Below are positions 44,777-56,000 of a stretch of DNA of 64,000 nt, piece after piece. This DNA is from Massilia atriviolacea (GTDB lineage Bacteria; Pseudomonadota; Gammaproteobacteria; Burkholderiales; Burkholderiaceae_D). The notes under the pieces were generated by a model. It did not search any database and was not told where the DNA came from. It worked only from the letters and a program-made list of their open reading frames with translations. The number at the start of each line of letters is the position of its first letter. Position 1 is the stretch's first letter. The position numbers and the translations under genes are program-made. The stretch covers positions 1-64,000 of the forward strand of contig NZ_RXLQ01000015.1 in assembly GCF_003953935.1 (NCBI RefSeq), given 5' to 3'.

Positions 44777-47197
44777 TTACAGTGCGCTGTCGCGCTCCTG
44801 CCTGAGCAGCACCGAATTGACGCCGTCGGACAGGCTCAATTCGAAGGCGCCGCCGCCCGGCAGCGGGCCCAGCGACAAGGCCGCGCTGCCATGCTGCAGG
44901 TCCTGGGCCAGGGTCGAACGCTTCCCTTCATTGACCAGGGTGACCGTCAGGTAAGGATAGCGCACGTGGTCCCAGCGCAGTTCCACCTTGCCGGCCTGCT
45001 CGCGCAGCTGCACCTGCGCCGCAGTGGTGCTGTCGATGCCGCTGTCGGCGAGCGCGCGGGCGCTCGACTGCGTCAGCCTGGCCGTGCCCTTGAGTACCGA
45101 CACGCTGAGAATCGGTCCCGGGTTCGGAATCGCGAAGCCGAAGTTTTTCGCCGGCATGTCCTCGGCATGGTCGACCGCCAGCGTGCCGAACGCATAGTCG
45201 AGCGTGCCTTTGGCCGTCACGATGCGCAGGGTGTACTCGCCCTTGGCAGGCAGGCTGGCGCGGCCGATGAAGGATTTCAGTGGCGACAGCGTTGCCTTGT
45301 CGCCGCTGATCTGGCCGCTGATCAGGATCAGGCCCTGCACCGCATCGCTCGCCGCCGCCATCCTGAGCGCGTCGGCCGGGGTCAGGAAGGCTTGCATCAG
45401 GCGGGTGTTGTAGTCCGAAAAGGTGCTGCCGCCGCAATAACTCATGATGTCATGCGTATTCGGGCTGCGCGGATCGAAGAAGGCTGCCCTGCTGAACAGA
45501 TAGCCCCAGGTGTAGTGGGTGCCCGTGCCCAGCTGCGCGTTCGGGTAGGGATACTTCGGATCGGGCGAGCCGGCGCCGCCGCAAGCGGCGTGATTGAGGC
45601 GGTAGTTGTGGCCCAGTTCATGCACCACGATGCCGCGCAGGCCGTCTTCGTTCATCGATGGAATATCGGCGGCGACGCCGCTGGTGCCCGGCACATAGGC
45701 CAGGCCGGCCAGGCCGTAGCTCGCTTTCGGAATGAAGCCGAAGTAGTGCTGGCGCGCGTTGGCGCCTTCCAGCCGGTGCAAGTCGGCGATCTCGCCGAGG
45801 ATCTTGCCGAAGGCGTCACGCCATTCGGTTTCCGTGGTGGGCAGGCGCGTCACGCGCGACGAGACATACGGCGCGCGGCCGGTCTGGTTCACGACCGACA
45901 CCGGAATGCGATCCTGGACGAAGTCGCGCAGGTTGCCGACCACGCGCCCGACCGAGCCGCCGATCTGGACCGGAATCGTGACCAGGTCCATCGGCACGCC
46001 GCCGCCGACGCGCGGATTGATGGTCATGCTCTGGCCGTTCGACAGGAGCACGCTCAGGCGCAGGCCGGGCCGCACCAGTTCGGCCGGGATCACGCCAATG
46101 TACGAGGTGTTCCTGTCGGGTACGACGGGCACCGTGGCCGGCAGCGCGCCGGCGGGCTTGCTCAGGGCGATTTCGCGCAGCACATTGCCGTTCGCATCCT
46201 TGAGCTGGATCTTGCCGTCCGGCTTGGCCACCGCTGGATTGTTGCTCAGGGCATTGACCTTGACCATCGCCGCCTTGCTGTTGATCAGAATGAGCTCGCT
46301 GTCGCCGCTGTCGAACAGTTGCGACTGCGCCAGCTGGATGCTGCCGATGCGCGGGTCGCCAGCAGCCGGCGGCGTGGCGTCGGCAATCGGCGCGCCGGGG
46401 ATGAAGCAGCTTTTCACCAGGCCCGGGGCCGGGTTGGCCATGGCGCCCACGGTGCAGTCGACGCCATCGGTCTTGGTATAGGTGTAGTACTTGCCATCGG
46501 CACCGAACAGGACCGCATTGGTGCCGCTGAAATTGCAGCGTCCGCCTTCCGTGGCGCACAGGGTCCAGGTGACGGGCGCCTTGTCGCAGCGTTTGGCGAT
46601 GCCCGGCGTCGGATCGCCGAAGACATTGCTGTTGCACGCCACGCCGCCGGTCGCCGTCTTGCTCATGAAGCTGGCGCCGGAACCGTAGCGCACGGTGCGC
46701 GTATCGGTAAAGGCGCACTGTCCGCCCTCGACGCCGCAGGCTTCCCAGGTGCTGGTCACTTCGCAATGCTTGGCCACGCCCGGCGCCGGATCGCCGAAGG
46801 TGGCGGTGTTGCACGAGGCGCCCCAGCCGAGCGTCTTGCTGACGAAGCGATCGCCCGCGCCATAGCGCACGGTCTGGTTACCGTTAAATACGCAACGGCT
46901 ATTCTCGTTGGCGCAAAATGTCCATTGCGTGGTCGAGGCGGCGGCAGCGACGCCCATGGTGGTGGCGTTGGCGATCTGGACGGCGCCGCTGTCGGCGGCG
47001 GCGGCGTCGACGTTGGCGCCGCCGCCCGACATCGTGCCGGCTGCGGACGCATCGGCGGCGTCGGTGCTGACGACAGGCGGCGGGGTATCGGCGCCGGCCG
47101 CGCGGCCGGGATCCGATGCGCCGGTGTTGTCGCCGCATGCGGTCAACACCCCGCTGGTGAAGGCAATGACTGCCAGGCATTTCAACAAACTTCTCAT
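44777..47197 (-). CDS. lipoprotein zinc metalloprotease with three Cys-rich repeats
   Basis: This 806-residue protein has a lipoprotein signal (FTSGVLTACGDN). Residues about 90-265 hold three 50-residue repeats of the form W-x2-C-x6-C-x-F-x-G-T, VRYG, KT-x2-G-x2-C, FGDP-x-PG-x2-K-x-C. The catalytic motif HELGHNYRLNH is at about residues 525-535 and fits an HExxHxxxxxH zincin. A C-terminal beta-rich region with a closing jelly-roll-like segment follows. It is probably surface- or periplasm-facing and degrades glycoprotein or polysaccharide-linked substrates. The peptidase family is not certain; M12- or M66-like are possible. It is single, followed by a hairpin. Confidence 0.78.
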   Translation of the reverse strand: MRSLLKCLAVIAFTSGVLTACGDNTGASDPGRAAGADTPPPVVSTDAADASAAGTMSGGGANVDAAAADSGAVQIANATTMGVAAAASTTQWTFCANENSRCVFNGNQTVRYGAGDRFVSKTLGWGASCNTATFGDPAPGVAKHCEVTSTWEACGVEGGQCAFTDTRTVRYGSGASFMSKTATGGVACNSNVFGDPTPGIAKRCDKAPVTWTLCATEGGRCNFSGTNAVLFGADGKYYTYTKTDGVDCTVGAMANPAPGLVKSCFIPGAPIADATPPAAGDPRIGSIQLAQSQLFDSGDSELILINSKAAMVKVNALSNNPAVAKPDGKIQLKDANGNVLREIALSKPAGALPATVPVVPDRNTSYIGVIPAELVRPGLRLSVLLSNGQSMTINPRVGGGVPMDLVTIPVQIGGSVGRVVGNLRDFVQDRIPVSVVNQTGRAPYVSSRVTRLPTTETEWRDAFGKILGEIADLHRLEGANARQHYFGFIPKASYGLAGLAYVPGTSGVAADIPSMNEDGLRGIVVHELGHNYRLNHAACGGAGSPDPKYPYPNAQLGTGTHYTWGYLFSRAAFFDPRSPNTHDIMSYCGGSTFSDYNTRLMQAFLTPADALRMAAASDAVQGLILISGQISGDKATLSPLKSFIGRASLPAKGEYTLRIVTAKGTLDYAFGTLAVDHAEDMPAKNFGFAIPNPGPILSVSVLKGTARLTQSSARALADSGIDSTTAAQVQLREQAGKVELRWDHVRYPYLTVTLVNEGKRSTLAQDLQHGSAALSLGPLPGGGAFELSLSDGVNSVLLRQERDSAL

Positions 47198-47433
47198 GTC
47201 TACTCCGGTTCAGCGTTTCAGGATTGATTCCTATGCAACTAGGATGCGTATTATCCTGCCGGACTGGACCGAGCTGACTTTTGAATACCTTATTTGTTCA
47301 TTTTTTCATGAGATATTTGCAACAAAACCACGGATTGTGATGCATAAAAGAAACTTCAGGCCGATTATCGCCAGAAATACTTTCAATATTGAAATTGCCG
47401 CCAGCGCCAGCGGCGCCGGTGGCGGCGCGGACC

Positions 47434-47925
47434 CTACTCTTCCAGCGCGCAATGGACCGGCCGCGCCGCGAGCAGCGCAACCAGCACCTGCGGCGCGATG
47501 CCGACCAGGTAGCCGCGCCGGCCGCCATTGATGTAAATCGTTTCCAGCGCCAGGATGCTGTCTTCCACGTACACTGGCAAGGCCTTGCGCGTGCCGAACG
47601 GCGAGGTGCCGCCGATCTGGTAGCCGGAATGGCGCTGCGCCACCTCGGGCTTGCACGGCTCGACCGACTTGCACGGAATCGCGCGCGCCAGGTTCTTGGT
47701 CGATACCTTGCAGTCGCCATGCATCAGCACGATCAGCGGCTTGGCCGCCTCGTCCTGCATCACCAGGGTCTTGACCACCGCATGCTCGGGCACCCCGAGC
47801 TCGCGCGCCGACACCGCCGTGCCGCCATGTTCTTCGTAGGGATAGGGATGCTCTGAAAAATCGACCCGGTGCCTGCGCAGGAACTGCGTCGCCGGGGTTT
47901 CGGAAATATGCTCTTTCTTGGCCAT
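47434..47925 (-). CDS. ybaK: Cys-tRNA(Pro) deacylase YbaK
   Basis: This 163-residue protein of the YbaK/ProX fold has TPATQFLRRHRVDFSEHPYP, VVKTLVMQDEA, VSTKNLARAI and the conserved GYQIGGTSPFGTRKALPVYV. It hydrolyses Cys-tRNA(Pro) mischarged by ProRS. The start MAKKEH is preferred over an ATG five codons earlier. It is divergent from the EEP enzyme at 47964 with only 38 bp between them, so their promoters overlap the coding starts. Confidence 0.93.
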   Translation of the reverse strand: MAKKEHISETPATQFLRRHRVDFSEHPYPYEEHGGTAVSARELGVPEHAVVKTLVMQDEAAKPLIVLMHGDCKVSTKNLARAIPCKSVEPCKPEVAQRHSGYQIGGTSPFGTRKALPVYVEDSILALETIYINGGRRGYLVGIAPQVLVALLAARPVHCALEE

Positions 47926-47963
47926 GCGTGATACGCTCAACGTTCAATGAGGAGTTTCTTATT

Positions 47964-48926
47964 ATGCAGCAAGAAATTCGCTTTGCCACATTCAATGTGT
48001 ATAACCTCGCCCCGCCTGGCGTGAAGCTGTACGACAATCTCCTGCCCACCACGGCGGAGCAATACGAGGCCAAGCTGAACTGGACCGCGCGCCAGATCGA
48101 CCTGCTCGACGCCGACGTGATCGGCTTCCAGGAAATCTTTTCGCAGGCCGCCCTGCGCGAAGCGCTCTCGCGCACGGTCCGCTACCGCGACGCCCACCAC
48201 GTCGGCTTCGATCCCGATCCGGCCGCCGAACGCCTCACGCCGAGCGTGGCGCTGGTCTCGCGCCTGCCGCTGGCCGCGCCCGGCGTGGCCCACCTGCACT
48301 TCCCCGACGGCGTGGCGCTGCCGCCCGGCAGCCGCGAGGCCGACCGCTTTTCGCGCGCCGTGATCCATGTGCCGGTGATCGTCTCGCCCGACTGCACGGT
48401 GGATGTGGTGGTGGTGCACCTCAAGTCCAAGCGCCCCGACTACCGCAACGGCGACACCAGCGAAGACCCGCAAGGCTACGCCCTGGCCTGCCTGCGCTCG
48501 CTGATCCGGCGCGGCACCGAAGCGGCCGCCCTGCGCGTGTTCCTGAGCAATCTGGCCAGGGAACAGCGCCGTCCGCGCGTGGTGCTGGGGGACTTCAACG
48601 ATGTGGCCGACGCGGTCACCACCATGATCGTGCTGGGCAACGGCAATACCCTGGGCGACCGCATGTTCGACGCCTACCAGTTGCAGCAGCGCCAGGACCA
48701 CCTGCGCCACGTGGCGTTCAGCATCGTGCACGACAGCCACTACACCACCATCGACCACATCCTGGTGTCGGAGCAATTCAACGCCGCCCTGCCCGACGCC
48801 ATGGGCGAAGTGGTGGACGTGGTCTACCTCAACGACCACGTGGCGCTGGCCCTGCCCGAAGCGTCCGACCACGGCCAGGTGCTGGCGCGCATCCGCCTGT
48901 TCGACGGCCCGCGCGAAGCGCATTGA
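47964..48926 (+). CDS. endonuclease/exonuclease/phosphatase-family protein
   Basis: This 320-residue protein shows the EEP signature: FATFNVYNLAP (Asn), DVIGFQEIFSQ (metal Glu), VVVVHLKSKRPDYRNG, VVLGDFNDVADAV (GDFN) and the late DHVALALPEASDHGQ (SDH). The longer sequence and the ERLTPSVALVSRLPL block resemble predicted extracellular nucleases, but no signal peptide is present. The start is supported by TGAGGAG. It is different in sequence from the EEP protein at 36562. The substrate is unknown. Confidence 0.85.
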   Translation: MQQEIRFATFNVYNLAPPGVKLYDNLLPTTAEQYEAKLNWTARQIDLLDADVIGFQEIFSQAALREALSRTVRYRDAHHVGFDPDPAAERLTPSVALVSRLPLAAPGVAHLHFPDGVALPPGSREADRFSRAVIHVPVIVSPDCTVDVVVVHLKSKRPDYRNGDTSEDPQGYALACLRSLIRRGTEAAALRVFLSNLAREQRRPRVVLGDFNDVADAVTTMIVLGNGNTLGDRMFDAYQLQQRQDHLRHVAFSIVHDSHYTTIDHILVSEQFNAALPDAMGEVVDVVYLNDHVALALPEASDHGQVLARIRLFDGPREAH

Positions 48927-48942
48927 GCGCTCCAGGCAAGCC

Positions 48943-51444
48943 CTAAGCGCGCGGTTTGAGGTCGGGATCGGCCGAGGCCATGCTGGCGTAATAGCCCTGG
49001 TAATCGTCGCAGCCGTGCCGCGCCAGGAACTGCAGCTGCTCGGCAGTTTCGACCCCCTCGGCCGTCACGCGCAGCTGGAGGCTGCGCGCCACCGCGATGA
49101 TGGCCGGAATCAGGCTGGCGGAGGCGGCGCCGTCGGCACGCGGGGCCGGCTCGGCAATTTCGTCCACGAAGGACCTGTCGATCTTCAGCTTGGTCAGCGG
49201 ATAACGCCGCAAGAAGCTCAGGCTGGAATACCCGGTGCCGAAGTCGTCGATGGTCAGCTGCACCCCGCGCGCGCGCAGGGCGGCCACGGTGGCCATGCCG
49301 GCCTCGTCGCCGCGCATGATCACGCTTTCGGTGATTTCCAGGTCGAGGAAGGCGGGCGCCAGCCCGGACTGGCGCAAGGCTTCGTCCACGCTGTGCACCA
49401 GCCCGCCATGCAGGAACTGCGCCCCCGACAGGTTGACCGCCACCACCACCGGACTGCCCTCGTCGCGCCAGGCGCGCGCCTTGGAGCAGGCCTGGCACAG
49501 CACCCATTCGCCGATCGGGACCATCAGCCCGCATTCTTCGGCCACCGCAATGAACTGGTGCGGCATGAGCAGGCCGCGCTGCGGGTGACGCCAGCGCAGC
49601 AGCGCTTCGACGCCGGTGGTGCGGCCGCTGGCGATGTTGATCTCGGGCTGGTACTCCAGGAAGAATTCGTGGTTCGACAGCGCATGCCGCAGTTCGTTCT
49701 CGATCTGCACCCGTTCGATGACGTGGGCGTTCATGTCGGCATTGAAGAAGCTGAAGGCGTTGCGCCCGTTCTGCTTGGCGTGGTACATGGCCACGTCGGC
49801 ATGGCGCAGCAGGGTGTCGACGTCGAGCCCGTCGTCGGGACAGAGGGCGATGCCGATCGAGACCGACAGGCTGATCGTGTGGCCGTTGCTGCGCACCGGC
49901 TGCGCCACCGCGTGCATGACGCTGCTGGCCACGTGGGCGGCCTGGTCGACCCCGCCGATGTCGGCCAGGATCACCACGAATTCGTCGCCGCCCTGGCGGC
50001 TGACCGTATCGACCCCGCGCACGCAGCCGGTCAGGCGCGTGGCCACTTCCTTGAGCACGGCGTCGCCCACGTGGTGGCCGAAACTGTCGTTGATGCCCTT
50101 GAAGCGGTCCAGGTCGAGGAACATGACCGCCACCTTGCTGTGCTGGCGCCGCGCCGACACCAGCGCCTGGTGCAGGCGGTCGAGAAACAGCACGCGGTTC
50201 GGCAGGTCGGTCAGGAAATCGTGCTCGGCCAGGTGGCGGGTCTGCTCCTCGGCGCGCTTGCGCTCGGTGATGTCGGTCATGATCGCCATGTAGTTCGAGA
50301 CCTGCTCGGCGCTGTCGCGGATCGCCGTGACCGCCACCCAGACCGGGCGCTCCTCGCCATCGCGCCGCACGCAGCAGACCTCGCCTTCCCAGTGGTCGTG
50401 CACCGCCACCACGTCCCAGATCTGCTGGTAGAACAGGGGTTCGTGCGTGCCCGAATGCAAGCCCGGCACTTGCTCGCCCATCACGTCGCCCGCCTCGATG
50501 CCGGTCAGCGCGGTAAACGCCTGGTTGACGGCGATCACGCGGTACTGGCGGTCGATGATCAGGATGGCGTCGCGCGAGTTTTCGAACACGCGCGCGGCCA
50601 TGGCCAGCGCGTGCTCGGCCGCCTTGCGCGGGGAAATGTCGCGCAGCACGGCATAGGACAGAAATTCGTGGTCCAGGGTCACCGAGGTGAGCAGCACCTC
50701 GGCCCAGAAATGGGTGCCGTCGGCCAGGGCGAACTCCCATTCGTAGCGATAGTTGCCGTCGATGAAGGCGCGCGCCGTCACGGCGGCGTCGGCCACGGTC
50801 GAGGTTTCGCCGGTGGCCTGCACCTCGGGCGAAAAGTCGAGCAGGGTCTTGCCGGCAATATCCTGCTTGCCGGCGCAGCGGAACAGCGCCAGCGCGGCCG
50901 GATTGGCGTCCATGATGCGGTTGCCTTCGATCAGCACGATGGCGTCGGTCGAGCGCTGGAACAGCTGGCGGAAATTGGCGCCCGCCGCGAGCAGTTCGGC
51001 TTCGTCGACCTTGCGCTTGCTGATGTCGACTTCCATGCAGAACAGTTGCTGCGGCACGCCGTCGCGCAGCACCGGGAAATGGGTCGAATACAGCCAGCGC
51101 TCGGCGCCGTCGAGGCGCCGGATGTGCCAGTCGCGCGGCGGGGCCGAGCGGCCGGTGCGCCACACCGTGTCCAGCGTACTGAGAAAATCGGCCTCGCGAT
51201 CCAGGTGCGAGGCCAGGCTGGTCAGGGGTTTCCCGACCGCCTCGGCCGCGCTGATGCCGAACACGTCGGCGCAGGTATGGTTCCAGTAGCGCACGATGCC
51301 ATTGCGGTCGATGCTGTGCACGGCCACCGTCGGCGCCAGTTCCAGGGCGGCGACGAAGCGGTACAGGACGTCGAGCGCTTCGCGTCCCGGTCCTTCCGGC
51401 TCGAAACCGCCCTCTTGGGCAGTTGTGTCAGCACTCACGGTCAT
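48943..51444 (-). CDS. PAS-PAS-PAS-GGDEF-EAL cyclic-di-GMP protein
   Basis: This 833-residue cytoplasmic protein has three PAS domains (about residues 30-140, 160-275 and 285-405, each ending with a ISKRK/RDISPRK/DITERKR-type linker). A GGDEF domain follows with an intact RQGGDEF at about 482-488. Last is an EAL domain with GVEALLRW at about 611 and the metal-binding EITESV and DDFGTGYSSL. Both active sites look complete, so diguanylate cyclase and phosphodiesterase activity are possible, with the balance set by PAS ligands. There are no membrane helices. A long upstream extension of the frame is a shadow of the RND genes. Confidence 0.9.
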   Translation of the reverse strand: MTVSADTTAQEGGFEPEGPGREALDVLYRFVAALELAPTVAVHSIDRNGIVRYWNHTCADVFGISAAEAVGKPLTSLASHLDREADFLSTLDTVWRTGRSAPPRDWHIRRLDGAERWLYSTHFPVLRDGVPQQLFCMEVDISKRKVDEAELLAAGANFRQLFQRSTDAIVLIEGNRIMDANPAALALFRCAGKQDIAGKTLLDFSPEVQATGETSTVADAAVTARAFIDGNYRYEWEFALADGTHFWAEVLLTSVTLDHEFLSYAVLRDISPRKAAEHALAMAARVFENSRDAILIIDRQYRVIAVNQAFTALTGIEAGDVMGEQVPGLHSGTHEPLFYQQIWDVVAVHDHWEGEVCCVRRDGEERPVWVAVTAIRDSAEQVSNYMAIMTDITERKRAEEQTRHLAEHDFLTDLPNRVLFLDRLHQALVSARRQHSKVAVMFLDLDRFKGINDSFGHHVGDAVLKEVATRLTGCVRGVDTVSRQGGDEFVVILADIGGVDQAAHVASSVMHAVAQPVRSNGHTISLSVSIGIALCPDDGLDVDTLLRHADVAMYHAKQNGRNAFSFFNADMNAHVIERVQIENELRHALSNHEFFLEYQPEINIASGRTTGVEALLRWRHPQRGLLMPHQFIAVAEECGLMVPIGEWVLCQACSKARAWRDEGSPVVVAVNLSGAQFLHGGLVHSVDEALRQSGLAPAFLDLEITESVIMRGDEAGMATVAALRARGVQLTIDDFGTGYSSLSFLRRYPLTKLKIDRSFVDEIAEPAPRADGAASASLIPAIIAVARSLQLRVTAEGVETAEQLQFLARHGCDDYQGYYASMASADPDLKPRA

Positions 51445-51759
51445 CCTTTCATGTCGGTGGCGAGGGCCGGGCCCTCGTTTGATTAGACTCATTCTGACCA
51501 CGCGGGTTCGGTTTCCGTTTGCGCGCACGCAAAGCCAGGGGCGGCGCAATTGTTTCTTATCCGCAAAATTTGCGTTTTGTCGGGTTTTTTTGCATTTCGT
51601 CGTGCCGGAACGGCGGTCTGTCGCATTCGGCGTGCGGGCCGGACGCCGATTTTCTATAGTGACAACATGCGCACCCGCCTCCATCCTGCCTCCAGGACGG
51701 AGCGGCCGCGCTCCCGAATCGCCCCAGCAACCGCCCGACCAGAAGAAGACCAAGCCACC
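51445..51759. other. intergenic region between the GGDEF-EAL and RND genes
   Basis: This 315-bp divergent promoter region has lower GC near 51530-51600 and homopolymer T runs. A TATAGT -10-like hexamer lies near 51654. No repeat, RNA gene or operator that I recognise is present. Confidence 0.4.
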
Positions 51760-52998
51760 ATGAAACTCGAGACCTTGCCCGGCGCGCCGGCCCTGCCCCC
51801 CCTCAAGACAAAGACGCGCTGGCGCGCTCCCGCGCTCGGCGCGCTGGCCGTCGCCGCCGGCGCCGGCGCCTGGTTCGCCCTGGCCGGCCCCAAGCCGGCC
51901 GCGGCGAACGCCGAGGCGAACGCCAAGGCGAGCGCCAAGGCCGCCAAGGCGGCTCCGGTATACGAACTGGCGCGCGCCGACGTGGCGGCCATCGCCGCCG
52001 GCGCCCTGAGCGTCCATCTGCCCTTGTCGGGCTCGCTGGCGCCGCTGACCCAGGCCACCGTCAAGTCCAAGGTCTCGGGCCAGGTGCTGGAGACGACCGT
52101 GCAGGAAGGCATGAACGTGGCGGCCGGCCAGGTACTGGCGCGGCTCGACCAGGCCGACCAGCAGGCGCGCCTGGCGCAGCAGCAGGCCGCGCTCGACGAA
52201 GCTACTGCGCGCCTGTCGATGGCCACCAAGAACAATGCCAACAGCCAGGCCTTGCTCGCGCAAAAGTACATCTCGCAGAACGCCTACGACACCACCGAAA
52301 ACAGCGTGGCGCTGGCGCGCGCCAGCGTGCGCGCCGCCCAGGCCCAGGTCGACCTGGCGCGCATCGCCCTGAACGACACCGTGATCCGCGCGCCGCTGGC
52401 GGGCGTGGTCAGCAAGCGCCACGTGCAGGCCGGCGACAAGCTCGCGCCCGACATGGCGGTGTTTTCCATCGTCAACCTGCACCAGCTGACGCTCGAAGCG
52501 CAGGTGCCGGCCTCCGACATCCCGCGCGTGAAAATCGGCCAGGAAGTCAGTTTCCGGGTCGACGGCTACCCGTCCCGCACCTTTGTCGGCAAGGTGGCGC
52601 GCATCAACCCGACCACCGAAACCGGCTCGCGCGCCATGCTGGTCTACATCAGCGTCGACAATGCCGACAGCGCCCTGCGCGGCGGCATGTTCGCCAAGGG
52701 ATCGATCACCACCCACAAATCGGCGGTCGGTCCGCTGCTGCCCTTCGCCGCCCTGCGCAAGGACCAGGAGCGCGACGTGGTCTACCTGGTCGAAGGCGGC
52801 AAGGTCGTCGCGCGCCCGGTCACCCTCGGCCTGCGCAACGAGGATGAAGGCATGGTCGAAGTCACCGCCGGCCTGGAACACGGCGCGCGCGTGATCACCG
52901 CCAGGCTCGATGCGGTCAAGCCGGGCAGCCAGGTCAAGCTGATCGAGCCGGCGGCCACGGTGGCCGTGCCGGCGGCCCCCGCCGCCCCGAAAGGCTGA
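51760..52998 (+). CDS. RND efflux periplasmic adaptor (MFP)
   Basis: This 412-residue protein has an N-terminal membrane anchor (ALGALAVAAGAGAWFALAG), an Ala/Lys-rich linker and the lipoyl-like half-motifs PLTQATVKSKVSGQVLETTV and DTVIRAPLAGVVSKRHVQAG. The alpha-hairpin (residues about 140-190), beta-barrel and membrane-proximal domains follow. It bridges an inner-membrane RND pump to an outer-membrane channel. The pump gene starts 4 bp after its stop. No tolC-like gene is adjacent. Confidence 0.9.
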   Translation: MKLETLPGAPALPPLKTKTRWRAPALGALAVAAGAGAWFALAGPKPAAANAEANAKASAKAAKAAPVYELARADVAAIAAGALSVHLPLSGSLAPLTQATVKSKVSGQVLETTVQEGMNVAAGQVLARLDQADQQARLAQQQAALDEATARLSMATKNNANSQALLAQKYISQNAYDTTENSVALARASVRAAQAQVDLARIALNDTVIRAPLAGVVSKRHVQAGDKLAPDMAVFSIVNLHQLTLEAQVPASDIPRVKIGQEVSFRVDGYPSRTFVGKVARINPTTETGSRAMLVYISVDNADSALRGGMFAKGSITTHKSAVGPLLPFAALRKDQERDVVYLVEGGKVVARPVTLGLRNEDEGMVEVTAGLEHGARVITARLDAVKPGSQVKLIEPAATVAVPAAPAAPKG

Positions 52999-53002
52999 CA
53001 CC

Positions 53003-56000
53003 ATGTGGATCACAACAACCAGTATCAGGAATCCGGTGTTCGCCACCATGGTGATGGTGGCGCTGGTCGTGCTCGGCCTGTTCTCCTACCGCGGCCTGGG
53101 CGTGGAAAGCATGCCCAACGTCGCCATTCCCTTCGCCTGGGTGCAGGTGAACTACCCGGGCGCCTCGCCCGAGCAGGTGGAAAACGACATCACGCGCCCG
53201 CTCGAAGAAGCCATCAACACCGTCAGCGGGGTCAAGAAAATCCGCAGCAATTCCTGGGAAGGCCGGGCCGGCGTGCAGGTCGAATTCCACCTGTCGACGA
53301 ATATGGACAAGGCCATGACCGACATGCGCGACAAGATCGGCCTGGCGCGCCCCGGTTTTCCGAAGGAAGCCAAGGAACCGTTCATCGCCCGTGAAGAAGG
53401 CGACAACAGCCGCGCCATCGTCGAACTGTCGCTCATGTCCGACACGCGCAAGCTGCGCGAGCTGTCGACCCTGACCGAACAGGTCATTTCCAAGCGCCTG
53501 CAGGGCGTGGCCGGGGTCGGCCAGGTGCGCGTGCACGGCACCACCAACCGCCAGATCCTGGTCCACATCCGGCCCGACGGCCTGACCAGCCAGAACATCG
53601 GCGTGGACGAAGTGCTGCGCGCGATCCAGAGCACCAACACCAATCTGCCGGCCGGGAATATCGCCTACGGCGCGGCCGAGCGCCTGGTACGCATCGAAGG
53701 CAAGATCAAGGATGCGCGCGGCTTCAACAAGATCATCGTGGCGCGCCGCGCCAGCGGCCCGGTGTACCTCGACCAGGTGGCCGACGTGATCGACGGCGAG
53801 CAGGAAGAAACCTCGATCTCGCGCCTGAACGGCAAGCGCGCCATCACGCTTGAAGTGACCAAGATCCAGGACGCCAACGTGGTCGAAGTGGGCACCGCGA
53901 TCAAGAAGGCGGTGAGCGCCCTCGGCGCCACCTTGCCGGCCGACGTACACCTGAACATCGTCGAAGACCAGTCCGACCGCGTGCAGAAGCAGCTCGACAA
54001 CGTCAAGCGCACCATCATCGAAGGCGCGGTGCTGACCATGCTGATCGTGTTCCTGTTCCTGCACTCGTGGCGCAGCACCATCATCACCGGCCTGACCTTG
54101 CCGATTTCGGTCATGGCCAGCTTCATCGCCATGAAGTTCTTCGGCTTTACCCTCAACTTCCTGACGCTGATGGCGCTCTCGCTGTGCATCGGCCTGCTGA
54201 TCGACGACGCCATCGTGGTGCGCGAAAACATCGTGCGCCACCTCGGCATGGGCAAGAGCCACGCCCGGGCCGCCAACGACGGCACCAACGAAATCGGGCT
54301 GGCGGTGATGGCCACCACGTTTGCGATCGTGGCCGTGTTCGTGCCGGTCGCTTTCATGGACGGCATCATCGGGCGCTTCTTCCTGCAGTTCGGGATCACG
54401 GTGGCGGTGGCGGTGATGGTGTCGCTGTTCGTCAGCTTCACGCTCGACCCGATGCTCTCCTCGGTGTGGCGCGATCCGGTCAAGGACCGCTTCAAGTACG
54501 TGCCGTGGCTGGGACGCGGCATGGAGAAAATCGAGCATGGCGTCGAACGCCTGCACGTCTGGTACGGCCGGGTGCTGGAACTGGCGCTGCGCTGGCGCAA
54601 GGCCACCCTGGCGCTGGCGCTGGCCCTGTTCGTCGGCAGCATGGCCCTGATGCCGATGATCGGCGGCGAGATGTTCCCCGAGACCGACGACGGCTACATC
54701 CACATGCAGTTCAAGGCCCCGGTCGGATCGAGCCTGGAATACACCGACCAGAAGATGCAGCAGGTCGAAGCGGCGCTCAAGGAGTTCAAGGAAATCGACA
54801 GCGCGATCACCACCGTCGGCACCGACAACGGCCGCCACACGGCCCAGATGAACCTGAAACTGACGGACGTGAACAAGACGCACCGCCGCTCGCAGAAGGA
54901 AGTCGAACGCCTGATCCGCGCGCGCCTCGAACCGATCGCCGGCATCACCATGTCGGTCGGCTGGAAGCCGATCTTCATCGCCATCCTGGGCCAGGACGAG
55001 GCCAAGCTGGACGCCGTGGCGCAGCAGCTGATGGACAAGATGCGCAAGATCAAGGGCGTGGCCGACCTGGAATACAGCCAGGAAGGCGCCAATCCGGCCA
55101 CCGTCGTCAAGATCGACAACGAGCTGGCGAGCGACCTGGGACTGTCGACCCAGCAGATCGGCCTGGCGCTGCGGCCTTTCGTGGCGGGCGACCAGATCAG
55201 CCGCTGGATGGCGCCGGACGGCCAGAACTACGACGTCAACGTGCAGCTGCCCAAGTCGGGCCGCCAGAAGGTGGCCGACCTGGCCGACCTGTCGGTGGCC
55301 TCGACCAAGCGCGATGCCGAAGGCAATCCGGTGATGGTGCCGCTGCGCCAGGTGGTCCAATTCGTGCCTTCGACCAGCCCGCAGGTGCTCAAGCGCCAGG
55401 CGCTGGAACGGCGCGTGGCGATCTACGCCAGCGCCGAAGGGCGTCCGACCGGCGACGTCGACGGCGACGTCAAGCTGGCCATGAAGAGCATCGAACTGCC
55501 CGAGGGCGTGCGCTTCGACGTCGGCGGCGACGCCGAGCAGATGGCCGAAACCATGGGCGCGGCCGGCGCCGCGCTGGGCATCGCGGTGATCTTCATCTAC
55601 CTGGTGCTGGCCTCGCAGTTCGGCAGCTTCCTGCAGCCGATCGCGATCATGGTGTCCTTGCCGCTGTCGATGATCGGGGTGCTGATCGCCCTGCTGGTGA
55701 CGGGAAGTACGCTGAACATCTTCTCGGTGATCGGCATCGTCATGCTGATGGGGCTGGTGACCAAGAACGCGATCCTGCTGGTCGACTTCACCAACCACGG
55801 CCAGCGCGAGGGCAAGAGCCAGCACGATGCGATCCTGGAAGCCGGCCAGGTGCGCCTGCGGCCGATCCTGATGACCACCCTGGCGATGATCTTCGGCATG
55901 CTGCCGATGGCGATCGGCATGGGCGACGGCGGCGAATCGCAGGCGCCGATGGGGCGCGCGGTGATCGGCGGGGTGATTACCTCAACCCTGCTGACCCTGG

